Below, one piece after another: positions 54,359-64,000 of a DNA stretch of 64,000 bases. The notes under the pieces are model-generated. The model ran no database searches. It was given only the letters and a program-made list of their open reading frames with translations, and was not told the DNA's origin. Origin of the DNA: Lucinisca nassula (lineage: Eukaryota; Mollusca; Bivalvia; Lucinida; Lucinidae). The translations under genes and the position numbers were made by a program. Location of the stretch: NCBI GenBank assembly GCA_963580285.1, contig OY757021.1:95901221-95965220 (forward strand), given 5' to 3'. The number at the start of each line of letters is the position of its first letter. Position 1 is the stretch's first letter.

Positions 54359-54691
54359 AGTTTAATAGCAATGCCGTACTGACATATAACACTATATTAG
54401 CGTTAGCTAGTTCACAGAACGTTGACAAAGAGGCGATTGTTGATTTATTTCGAAACAGATCGCCAGTCAATTTTGGATCCACTGACTTTTTATATTATTC
54501 CGATTTCCCTGTCTACGCGTTTAATTACATTACTCAAATGCAATATAACACCATATTAGTGTTAGATAGTTCATATAATGCTGACAAAGAGGCGATTGTT
54601 AAAATTTTCAAAATGGATCGCCAGTCCAATTTAAAATAATTGAATTTGGACGTTGTCTTGATTCCACTTATAGCTAATGCTAAGCTACAAA

Positions 54692-54722
54692 GTATAAGTA
54701 AAGTAATGGTCAGGAATCGATA
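54692..54722 (-). mobile_element. PLE 3'-terminal stub
   Basis: Only about 30 bp of the PLE 3' terminus (AAGTAATGGTCAGGAATCGA), i.e. extreme 5' truncation. Confidence 0.5.
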
Positions 54723-55329
54723 TGTTATGCAATAAAGCACTATCGATGTTAGTGTTAGCTATTTCACAGATGGTTGACAAAAATGTGCTTGTGGAATAAT
54801 TCAAAAAGGATCGGCAGTCCAAATTTGGAATCATCGATTTTGGATTTTGTTCTGAAGTTCACAATTAGCTAATGCTAAGCCAGGAGTTTAATTTCCGTAA
54901 TGCTAGATAACACTAATGATTGTTAGCTAGCTCATCGATGGTTGACAAAGAGGCGATTATTGATTATTTCAACATAGATCTCCAGTCCAATTTGGAATCA
55001 TTGTCTTTTGAAATTGTGTCAAAGTCCCATGCCAGCGAACGCCTTGCTACAAGTTTATAACATAGTCGCAGTGCAGTGTAACACCGTATTTAGTATAAGC
55101 TAGTTCGTAGATGGCTGACAAAGAGGCGAATGTTGCATGTTGAAACGGATTGCCAGTCCAATTCTGAATAATTGATTTGGATATTGTTCTAATGTCCATT
55201 TTGAACTAATGCGGTGCTACAAGTTTATAAACATGGTCTCAATACCAATTAACGCCATATTAATATTAGCTTAATTTGTATGATTAATAGTGTTGCCTTC
55301 CTACCGCCGAACACCATACTGGTGTTTAA

Positions 55330-55378
55330 AAACTAGAAGTGGAGGCAATGATCAGGAATCGATACAATCAACCCACAG
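55330..55378 (-). mobile_element. PLE 3'-terminal stub
   Basis: About 48 bp: AGAAGTGGAGGCAATGATCA ... CAACCCACAG, 5'-truncated copy inserted in a satellite unit. Confidence 0.65.
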
Positions 55379-55934
55379 TACGTTTATGGTCGACAAAAGG
55401 GCGAGTGTATGTTTATTATCAAAATGGATCGCCGGTAAAATTTGGGATCATTACCTTAGGACAATGTGTTCAGCTGTTATATACTAGCACATGCTAACCT
55501 ACAAATTGAATAATGTTGCCTTCCTACCATAGAACACCATAGTGGTGTTTATCCTACCATAGAACACCATAATGGTGTTTAACAGTCCGTTTATGGTTGA
55601 CAAATTTGCATATTTCAAAATGGATCGCCAGTCACATTCGGAATCATCGCCTTTGGACAATGTTTTGATGTTCTATGCTAGAAAAAGGTTAACCTGCAAG
55701 TTTCCTACCACAGAACACCATACTGGCGATTTATAGTTCTTGTATGGTTGACCAGATGGGGCGTATTTGTATATTTCAAACTGGATGGCAAGTCAAATTT
55801 GGAATCATCGGCTTTGGACAATGTTCTGATGTTCTATGCAAGAAAATGCTAAGCTACAACTTCAATAATGTTGCCTTCTTACCACAGAACACAATAATAG
55901 TGTTCAATATTTTGTTTATGATTGAGAAATGTGT

Positions 55935-56163
55935 GTGTGTGAATTCGGGTTTAACGTCGCTTTCAACAATTTTTCAGTCATATCACGACGGTGTCTGGTT
56001 GCGACAGGGAGCTCAATGCTCACTTTTATAGTGCTGCCTTACTGAAGTATCATGTCCCAGACACATTACATGACACCACACCCAGTCACATTATCCTGAC
56101 ACTGGGTCGATCAGTCCTAGCTCTACCCCGTAAATATGACTGCCCAGCGAGGAGCAGCTAGTA
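55935..56163 (-). mobile_element. SINE-4 copy, 5'-truncated
   Basis: Reverse complement of the SINE-4 body and tail (GAATTCGGGTTTAACGTCGC at left). The tRNA head is absent. Confidence 0.8.
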
Positions 56164-57432
56164 CTTATGATTGAGAAAAGAGCGATAGTTTGTATATATC
56201 AAAATGGATCGGCAGTAAATTTAGAACTATCGCCTTCGGACAGTGTTCAGATGTAAAATGCTAGAAAATGCTAAGCTACAAGACTGATAAGTATGCCTGT
56301 CTACTATGGAACACCACACTGGTGTTAAATAGTTCGTTAATGGTTGACAAAAGGGCTATTGTTTGTACATTTCAAAATGGATCGCTAGTCAAATTTGGAA
56401 TCATTTCCTTTTGACAGTGTTCAGATGTTCGTTGGTAACAATTGCCATAAGTTTAATAATGTTGCCTTCCTACCATAGAACACCATACCGGCGTTTAGTA
56501 GTTCGTTTATGGTTGACAATAGGACGATTGTTTGTATATCTCAAAATGGATAGCCAGTCAAATTTGGAATCATTCCCTTTTGACAGTGTTCAGATGTGCT
56601 ATGCAAGCAAAAGCTAAGCTATAATTATAATGATGTTTCCTGCTTAACTACCATAGAACACCATAGTGGTGTTAAATACAGTAGTTCGTATATGGCTGGC
56701 AATCGGACGACCGTTTTTTATATTTCAAAATGGATCGCCAGTCAAATTATTAATCATTTCCTTTGAACAGTGTTCAGATGGTCTATGCCAGCAAATGCTA
56801 AGCTACAATGTTTGATAAATATGCCTTCCTACTTTAGAACATCACACTGGTGTTACATAGTTCGTTTATGGTTGACAAAAGGGACCTTAGTTTATATATT
56901 TAAAAATGGATCGCTGTCAAATGTGGAATCATCGCCTTTGGACAGTGTTCAGATGTAATATGATAGCAAATGCTAAGCTACAATTTTAGATAAGTATGCC
57001 TTCCTACTATGGAACACCACACTGGTGTTAAATAGTTCGTATATGGTTGACAAAAAGACCATTGTTGATATATTTCAAAATGGGTCGCCAGTCAAATTTG
57101 GAATCATTGCCTCTTGACCGTATTCAGATGTTCTATGCTAGCAAATGCTAAGCTATGAGTTTGAAAATGTTGCCTTCCTACCATAGAACACCATACCGGT
57201 GTTAAATTGTTCGTTTATGATTGACATTGTTTGTATATTTCAAAATGGATCGCCAGTCAAATTTGGAATCATCGTCTTTGGACTATATTCTGATGTTCTA
57301 TGCGAGGAAATGCTAAGCCACAAGTTAAATACTGTCTTGCTACTACAAAACACCATACTGGCGTTTAATAATTCGTTGTGGTTGACAAAAGGGCGAGTGT
57401 TTGTATATATCAAAATGGGTAGCCAGTAATAG

Positions 57433-58178
57433 TTAGATTGGGTACAACATGGATGTTATACGACAGACTGAATGCATGGTAGTTAACCCAATCACGGTTG
57501 GCAACTTTGCTTCCCTCTTTAATTGCACGCCGGTGGGTCAGGCCTCAGATTCCATGACGGCTCCAACGTAAAGGCTTATTGAGAATTAGAGAGATCTAAT
57601 TCAAGGTAATGTTGGTTGGTGCTTGATGCTCTGTCTCTGGTCGGGCCCATCGGAGTCTAACTGTTGGTTTTCATTTGCTCGAGCATTTCAGTGGTTTCTT
57701 GCTGTCGAGTCCTCACCGTTGTCTCACCTCTGTGGTTCTTTGTTTTTTTTTGTGTTCACGGAGATGTTGCACTGATGAGTTAGGAGACCTTCATGCGGAC
57801 TGAACAAATTATTTGTCTAAATCGCGACGGAAGTAAGGGCGAGGATTGTGGCCACGTAAAATCGATTTAAGCCCCCCCCCCTCTCCCCCCCTCCCCCCCC
57901 CCAGTGGAAATCATTCCACTGACCGTTCCAAGGCGGTTCTTCTGTGGCGGTTTATTTCTGGTGTTGTTTGTTACTTACTGTGTGTATCACTTGTGTCTTT
58001 TTATTTTGGATGGCCATATGGCCATTTTGTGGGAAAGTAACTGTCCTTATGGCCTTCCTTTGTTTAGGTCTCCATTATGGTCTGGTCGCTTAATGTTTGT
58101 ATTTCTTTCCCTTTGGTGTCTTTGATGGGTGGAGTAAGTTAATTGTATCGATTCCCGATCTTTGTTTTACTTCTACTT
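57433..58178 (+). pseudogene. PLE 3' fragment linking coding end and 3' UTR
   Basis: Starts in coding sequence: IGYNMDVIRQTECMVVNPIT, NFASLFNCTPVGQASDSMTA, then a stop near 57570. It continues through the repeated 3' UTR with a C-rich tract (57872-57902) to AATTGTATCGATTCCCGATC. This is the best evidence that the widespread 500-bp repeat is the PLE 3' UTR. Confidence 0.85.
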
Positions 58179-58687
58179 AGAATTGTTACCTTTGGACAGT
58201 GTTCGTTTTATGGTTGACAAAAGGGCTGTTGCCTGTATATTCCAGTCAAATTTGGAATCATTGCCTTTTGACAGTGTTGACATGTTCTGTGTTAGCAAAA
58301 GGCTAAGCTGTCAGTTTTAATAATGTTGCCTTCCTGACATAGAACAACATAGTTGGTGTTAAATAGTTCGTTTATGGTTGACAAAAGGGCATTTGCTTGT
58401 ATATAGAATGGATAGTCAACCAAATTTGGAATCATTGTCTTTTGACAGTGTTCAGATGTTCTATGCTAACAAAGCTAAGCTATAAGTTTAATAATGTTGC
58501 CTTCCTACCATAGAACACCATACTGGTGTTAAATAGTCCGTTAATGGTTGACAAACAGACGACTGTTTTTATATTTCAAAATGGATCGCCAGTCAAGTCT
58601 GGGCTTATTGCCTTTGGACAGTGCTAAGATGTGCTATCCTAGCAAGTGCTAAGCTACAAATTTAAACATGTTTGTTTATGGTTGCCA

Positions 58688-58856
58688 AAAGAGTGAGTGA
58701 GTGTTTGAGTGTTACGTCCCTCTAACAGCGAAGGTCATACGGGGACGGGACTTCGGTTTAAAGACTCATCCGAAAGTCTGGTGAAGCCCGGGATCGATCC
58801 TGCGACCCCTGGTTTACAAGGCGAGTAGCGTAACCGCTACACTACGGATGCTTCTA
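58688..58856 (-). mobile_element. SINE-5, tRNA-derived
   Basis: Minus-strand head GCATCCGTAGTGTAGCGGTT (box A) and GGATCGATCCCGGGC (box B). Body to the GAGTGAGTGAGTG repeat at left. Confidence 0.75.
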
Positions 58857-59099
58857 TGATTGACAAAAGGGACCTTGTTTGTATATTTCAAAATCGATCG
58901 CGGTCAAACTTGAAATCATCGCCTTTGGACAATGCTCTGATGTAAGTTACATGGTTAATAAGTATGCCTGCCCGCTATAGAACACCACACTGTTGTTAAA
59001 TTTTTCGTTTATGGTTGACAAAAGGGACCTTGTTTATATATTTCAAAACGGATTGCCAATAAAAGTTGGAATCATGCTAGCAAATGCTTTTGTTCATTT

Positions 59100-60630
59100 G
59101 ATTTGAGATTTAACGTCCCCGTCAACACTGTAAAGTTAACGTTGGAGACGTTGCTTCCAAAGGACTAGTCTCCATAAGGGGGTTTTCCTGGTACCTAAAT
59201 TTCTCAATAATATTTTGGGAAAATATAGCCACACAGAGGGGACATTCATCCCTGGTAAGTTTGAATCAAACAGAACTCTAGTTTTGTGATAAGGGTTTAT
59301 CAAAAGTGGGTGGGGTAATTCCATACCAGTTCTACCAAGGACAATTAATCAGCAATTGACTATATTAAAATAGCGCACTGACAAAACTTTTTGCCATGTC
59401 ATGCATAGACTGTGGGTACATATTAATGTGAAATAGGGTGATTGTATATTTTATTGAACTTTGCTAACATATAATACTTTAATGCACTTTGCGGATTTTC
59501 ATTAATTTTTCATCTACCAACTTTGCCAAAAAGTTGAACATTTCTCTACTAAGCAACACATTCTTACCTCTTTTCTAGAAAATACTTATCAGTGCTTGGC
59601 CATTGCAGAATTGTAAGGTTTTTTTTATAAATAGTCTTTGACATTAGTTATGTGCCCTTGAAAAGAGAAAATTGCAGTAAAATGCGATGAAATTATCAAA
59701 ACTTTGTTTTGCCTTTTTGCTATAAGTTTACTGGCGAGAAATGCTTAGAGGAGTTAAATTCTAATGTATTTATCGTGTAAAAGGGTTTAACTATTGTAGC
59801 AGAGACTGAATTGGTATCAGTAAGGGTCAAAATTACTTTTAGAGGTTTTAAGAGTTGGATATAATTGACACACATTTGCTCATCTCATTTAGTATCACTT
59901 TCTTCTGAGGAGTCGCTGTTGGTATTCCAAACTTCAGCTGCAGTATCTGTAAGAAAATCCATATATTTATTATGTATCTCAGGCCCTTTTGAAAATCCGC
60001 AAAGTGCAAATAAATTATTATATTTTAGCAAAGTTCAATAAAATATACAATCACCCTATTTCACATTAATATGTACCCACAGTCTATGCATTGCATGGCA
60101 AAAAGTTTTGTCAGTGTGCTATTTTAATATAGTCAATTGCTGATTAATTGTCCTTGGTAGAACTGATATGGAATTACCCCACCCACTTTTGATAAACCCT
60201 TATCACAAAACTAGAGTTCTGTTTGATTCAAACTTACCTGGGATGAATGTCCCCTCTGTGTTGCTATATTTTCCCAAAATATTATTGAAAAATTCAGGTA
60301 CCAGGAAAACCCCCTTATGGAGACTTGTCCTTTGTGAGAGTTTTACCAGACATTGAGATGAAATGACTTCTCAATCCCTGCCGCCAAATGGCACCAATAC
60401 GGTTTACAAGCATGGGACTTTTACTCGACACTGAGATGAAATGACATCTCAATCCCTGCCGCCCAATGGAACCAATAGGGTTTATAAGCATGGACGGGCC
60501 GACTTGCCTGCGCAGGCTTAGATCCTCTAAGCGGTTTACCAGTACTCGTGTGCGGGTCGGTTTCAGCTCTGCGTGGAAGCATCATGCAGCCCATATATTT
60601 CTTCAAGTCCCGATGGGCGGGGGCCGATAG
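59100..60630 (-). mobile_element. SINE-2 (one or two copies) split by a TIR transposon
   Basis: SINE-2 begins at 59104 (GAGATTTAACGTCCCCGTCA) and breaks at CTTCCAA. It resumes at about 60334 (GTGAGAGTTTTACCAGACAT), with a partial second repetition of the ACATTGAGATGAAATGAC segment at 60347 and 60430, ending at 60626. Confidence 0.75.
59158..60334. mobile_element. Non-autonomous DNA transposon with about 340-bp TIRs
   Basis: 1,177 bp. Left CAAAGGACTAGTCTCCATAA, right (reverse complement) CAAAGGACAAGTCTCCATAA. The arms match closely to AAAATCCGC near 59500/59995. No coding sequence in the roughly 490-bp centre. TSD unclear. Nested within SINE-2, itself within the satellite. Confidence 0.85.
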
Positions 60631-61849
60631 CAAATGCTAAGCTATAAGTACAATAGTGTTGCCTTCCAACCATAGCACACCATACCCGAGTTTAATAGTT
60701 TGTTTATGGTTGATAAAAGAGACATTGTTTGTATATTTCAAAATGGATCGATAGTCAAATTTGGAATCATCGTATTTTGATCACCTTCTGATGTTTCATG
60801 CTAGAAAATTCTAATCTCCAAGTTTAATAATGTTGCCTTGCTAGTACAGAACATCATACTGGTGTTAAATAGTTCTTTTAAGGCTGACAAGGGCGATTGT
60901 TTATATTTTTCAAAATAGATCGCCAGTAATATTTAGAATCGTAGCCCTTGGACAGTGTTCAGATGTTCTATGCTAGCAAATGCTAAGTTACAAGTTAATT
61001 AATGTTGCTACCTACCATAGAACATCATAATGATCTTTCATAGTCCGTTTATTGCTGACAAAAGGGACCTTGTTTATATATTTAAAAATGGATCGGTGTG
61101 AAATTTGGAATCATTGTCTTTGGATAATGTTCAGATGTAATATGCTAGGCAATGCTAAGCTACACAATTAATGCCTTCCTACTATAGAACACCGAACTGG
61201 TGTTAAATAGTTCGTTTATGGTTGACCAAAGGGCCATTGTATGTATATTTATATATGGATATCCAGTCAAATTTGTAATCATTTACTTATGACAGTGGTC
61301 AGATGTTCTAAGCTAGCAAATGCTAATCTACAAGTTTTATAATGTTCCCTTTCTACCATATAACACCATAACGGTGTTTAATAATGAACACTACTGTTAA
61401 ATAGTTCGTTTATGGTTGACAAAAGGGCCTTTGCTTGAATATTCCAAAATGGATCGCCAGTCCAATTTGGAATTATTGCCTTTTGACAGGCTTCAGATGT
61501 TCTATGCTAGCAAATGCTAGCTATAAGTTTAATAGTGTTGCCTGCCTGCCATCGAACACAATACTGGAGATTAATAGTTCGTTTATAGTTGACAAACAGG
61601 CGACTGTTTGTATATTTCAAAACGGACTTTTTGTATATTTAAAAATCGATCGACACTCAAATTTGGAATCATTGCCTTTGTTTGACTAGTGTTCCGATGT
61701 TCTATGCTAGCAAATTCGAAGCTACAAGTTTAAGTGTTGCCTTCGTACAATAGACCACCATACTGGTATTTTATAGATTATTTGACAAACGACGAGGACT
61801 AGCATTACTCAGCTTCCTAACTGGTATAGGCTACGTACTGCAAACACGG

Positions 61850-61975
61850 GATGTAGCGCACAGAGCACGGGGCACGGGCGAAATCGATTTACACCGATCA
61901 CCGCATCACTATGCAAAACGGGAGTTGAATCCGCGTCCTCCTGATAACCAGTCCGACTGAGCCACTGAGGCTGGC
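61850..61975. repeat. Right direct repeat and SINE-3-like tRNA head
   Basis: 61850-61922 resembles 52847-52930. It is followed by a minus-strand tRNA-like head remnant (GCCTCAGTGGCTCAGTCGGA). Confidence 0.55.
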
Positions 61976-62016
61976 GGAAAATGCTAGACCTATAAAGCAT
62001 TACAGATTACCTAAAT

Positions 62017-62830
62017 ACCTTTGATGCTTATGTGATGATTTCTTTGTCTTCTAAGTTCTAACCCCTTCACAAGGTTTTAATGTCAAATCCATTGTGACCT
62101 TGACCTTGAAAATCAATAGGGTTCTCCTCCATGGGGTGCATTTGTGGACGGTTTGACTATTCAAAGATAGTTGCTTTGTCTTCTATCCTGTTCACAAGGT
62201 TTTAAATATCAATTCCATTGTGACCTAGACCTATGACCCATTGACCTTAAAAATCAATAGGATTCATTCTCTCTCCTAGGGAAACATTTGTGGAAGAAAT
62301 TAAATTTTATACCTAGAGCTGTGATAATTGCTTAATCTTCTTTCCTGTTCACAAGGTTTTAAATTTCAAGTCCATTGTGACCTGGAGACACTGACCCTTG
62401 ACCTTGAAAATCAATAGGGGTCATCCTTTCTCAATGGGGAACATTTGTGGAAGATTTGATACTTATGTGATGATAGCTTTGTCTTCTGTCCTGTTCACAA
62501 GCTTTTTAATGTCAAGTCCATTGTGACCTTGACCTTTGACCTTGAAAATAAAAAGGTTTCATCCTCACTTCATGGGAAACATTATTATTGCTATTATTAT
62601 TATCATTATTGTTTTTATTATTTTTGGCAGGCTTGATGCTTCAATGTTTATTTTTTTGCCCTTTTTTCCTGTTCCCAAGGTTTTTAACATCAAGTCCATT
62701 GTGACCTTGACATTTGACCCTTGACCACGAAAATCAAAAGGGTCCATGGGAAACATCTGTGAATGGTTTGATGCTTCTATGACGATATAGATTTGTCTTC
62801 TATCCGGTTCACCACGTATGAAACAAGCTA
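62017..62830. repeat. Tandem array of about 150-bp 'GTGACCTTGACCTTTGACC' units
   Basis: About five units with TTTGTCTTCT.TCCTGTTCAC, AAGTCCATTGTGACCTTGAC and CATGGG.AACATTTGTGGA. An AT-rich (ATT)n interrupts one at 62580-62625. Confidence 0.85.
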
Positions 62831-63184
62831 TTTTAAACACACTATTGGGTATAGTTCGAACAAATTGACATGAGATTGGTGAATTCTATTACCATAATTT
62901 TGCACCTGACAGAATGCATGTATTTATCTTAGCTGTCTCCCAAAGATGGCGATATTGTTATTCAATACATCGAGGTCTGTGAATGGGTCCCAATTCATGA
63001 GATGCCGAAAATCCATGAGAAGTTTACGAAAACCGATGTATTTTGGGATAACATTGACTAAATCATTCCTTGCATAAAGGTCAGTGTCATGTCAAATTGT
63101 TTGAACTACATGTATATAAAGACTTGTACCTATAAAATAATCAATTATTAGAAAATCAGAAAAGACAAACATTTATGTACTGTT
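62831..63184. other. No gene recognised
   Basis: Unique AT-rich sequence. Confidence 0.35.
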
Positions 63185-63372
63185 TTTTTGTTTGTATTGG
63201 AGTTAGACGGCCCAGACAACACTATTTAAGGTCATTCTTGAGCCAGTCAGTTTACCTATCCACACTTTTCCTGGGCAGGCTTATATGTAAGCGGTTAACC
63301 AGTTCAGTGCACATTCTTTCACCAGAAACAGACAATCAGCCCTTCTTGAATCAGTGGAAGTGAGAGAATTAC
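63185..63372 (-). mobile_element. SINE-3 fragment
   Basis: TTGGAGTTAGACGGCCCAGA ... CTTCTTGAATCAGTGGAAG; head truncated. Confidence 0.75.
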
Positions 63373-63532
63373 CATCCATGCTAATAAACCCTATTGGTTT
63401 CATTGGGCAACAGGGCTTTAGCTGTCATTTCATCTCAATGTCGGGTAAAAGTCCCACAAAATTAGAAGCAAAGTCTCCAAAATGACCTTTAAAGTGTTGA
63501 CGGGGACGTTAAACCTCATATCAAACAAATGC
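63373..63532 (+). mobile_element. SINE-2 fragment
   Basis: CCATGCTAATAAACCCTATT to GACGGGGACGTTAAACCTCA then ATCAAACAAA. It directly follows the SINE-3 fragment. Confidence 0.75.
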
Positions 63533-63609
63533 ACAGTCTCATTTGGACAAATCTCGCTCGTACCCTCAATCTAGGTTTTTGGGGTAATATACATGTATGC
63601 AAAAGAAAT

Positions 63610-63815
63610 TTTGTGTAAACAACAGTTAAACTCCTATATTAAGACCACCTTTGGGCCTGTAAGACCACTTTTATACACTCCTAAAGGTTGTCACTGATTA
63701 GAGGACACGGGGTGTGAAAACACATAGATATCTGAAACCGTCTAAATTAGCTTTTTAAAAAGCAGAATCGGTTTTAATTTTAGGTGGTCTTAATAGCGAC
63801 ATTTTACTGTACTTT
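63610..63815. repeat. Short interspersed repeat related to 37050-37255
   Basis: AAGACCACCTTTGGGCCTGT and TTTAATTTTAGGTGGTCTTA arms; shares the AAAAAGCAGAATCGGTTTTAA segment with the 37-kb copy in the opposite orientation. Confidence 0.5.
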
Positions 63816-64000
63816 CTCTCAACCGACTCATGATTTGTTCTATGAAAACTACAAATTATGACTGTAGCACCCTGATCAGTCAGTTCAGTGGTGATGCGAC
63901 CTATGGGGATTTTATCTAACCCAGGGAGGGAGTTTAGAGGGCTTTTCTCCAATTATTAACTGTCACCCAAGGGGTTCACCTTTAAGACCTTGAGTAAGGA
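63816..64000. other. No gene recognised
   Basis: Short terminal stretch without supported features. Confidence 0.3.

Larger units (their letters stand above)
53200..61780. repeat. Large degenerate satellite array (about 170-200 bp units) with nested insertions
   Basis: Some 30 or more units. Typical motifs in order: CACCATACTGGTGTTAAATA, GTTCGTTTATGGTTGACAAA, TTTCAAAATGGATCGCCAGT, CAAATTTGGAATCATTGCCT, GTGTTCAGATGTTCTATGCT, AGCAAATGCTAAGCTACAAG, TTTAATAATGTTGCCTTCCT. The left third (to about 55250) is a distinct subfamily (GATCGCCAGTCCAATT, CTAGTTCGTAGATGGTTGAC). Interrupted at 54090, 54690, 55330, 55935, 57433, 58690 and 59100. Short open frames inside are repeat artefacts. Confidence 0.9.

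Noticed and set aside
53200..61780. Multiple short open frames with similar sequence, as a small gene family
   Set aside because: They match the satellite period, have frequent stops and fall in varying frames.

Overview
This window is transposon-dense animal DNA, most likely from a bivalve mollusc. The evidence is indirect: AT-rich introns with GT/AG splice sites, no bacterial-type operons, several tRNA-derived SINEs, Penelope-like elements (PLEs), CR1/L2-type LINEs with 2A-like peptides, and three kinds of tandem-repeat element (GTCCGTCC-headed with CCCCCAACTT ends, 'GACCTTGACCTTTGACC' repeats, 'GAGTTACGTCCCCTTGATTCTC' repeats) that I associate with bivalve genomes. I recognise no ordinary host gene. 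Every coding sequence I can support belongs to a mobile element.

The main object is one giant DNA transposon at 1345-25854 (24,510 bp). It has terminal inverted repeats (TIRs) of about 550 bp, nearly identical to each other, and a perfect 8-bp target duplication (TTTCGGTA). It interrupts the coding sequence of a PLE: removing the element and one duplication copy makes the PLE reading frame continuous. Inside are three genes. On the minus strand is a protein with a SAP-like and a C-terminal PHD finger motif (6163-7915). Divergent to it on the plus strand is a P-element/THAP9-type transposase (8241-9281 spliced to 11802-about 13117), now broken by one in-frame stop and one frameshift. On the minus strand is a PIF1-type helicase in three exons (22656-21684, 20538-20433, 15780-15540) whose two introns join in phase to give 439 codons with all main helicase motifs. 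The 8-bp duplication, the CA...TG termini and the transposase agree on the P superfamily. A P-superfamily transposon this large that carries a PIF1 helicase is, as far as I know, undescribed. The element has itself been colonised by MITEs, SINEs, PLE 3' fragments and LINE remnants, and by short elements whose ends resemble its own.

The right part, 25.9-64 kb, is nested retroelements and repeats. PLE fragments lie at 25.9-26.1 and 27.8-31.5 kb, one carrying an inserted hammerhead-ribozyme motif at 30330. At 32-37 kb are foldback elements. A minus-strand LINE occupies 37.9-42.0 kb, a plus-strand LINE 45.6-49.6 kb (clear 2A-like motif) and a LINE remnant 49.7-51.1 kb. Two tandem-repeat regions follow, the second being a large 53.2-61.8 kb satellite array of about 170-200 bp units interrupted by nested elements. 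The window ends with GACCTTGACC-type repeats and SINEs.

All calls rest on reading the sequence and on recalled family features. No database search or alignment program was run, so identities are described in words, not numbers.
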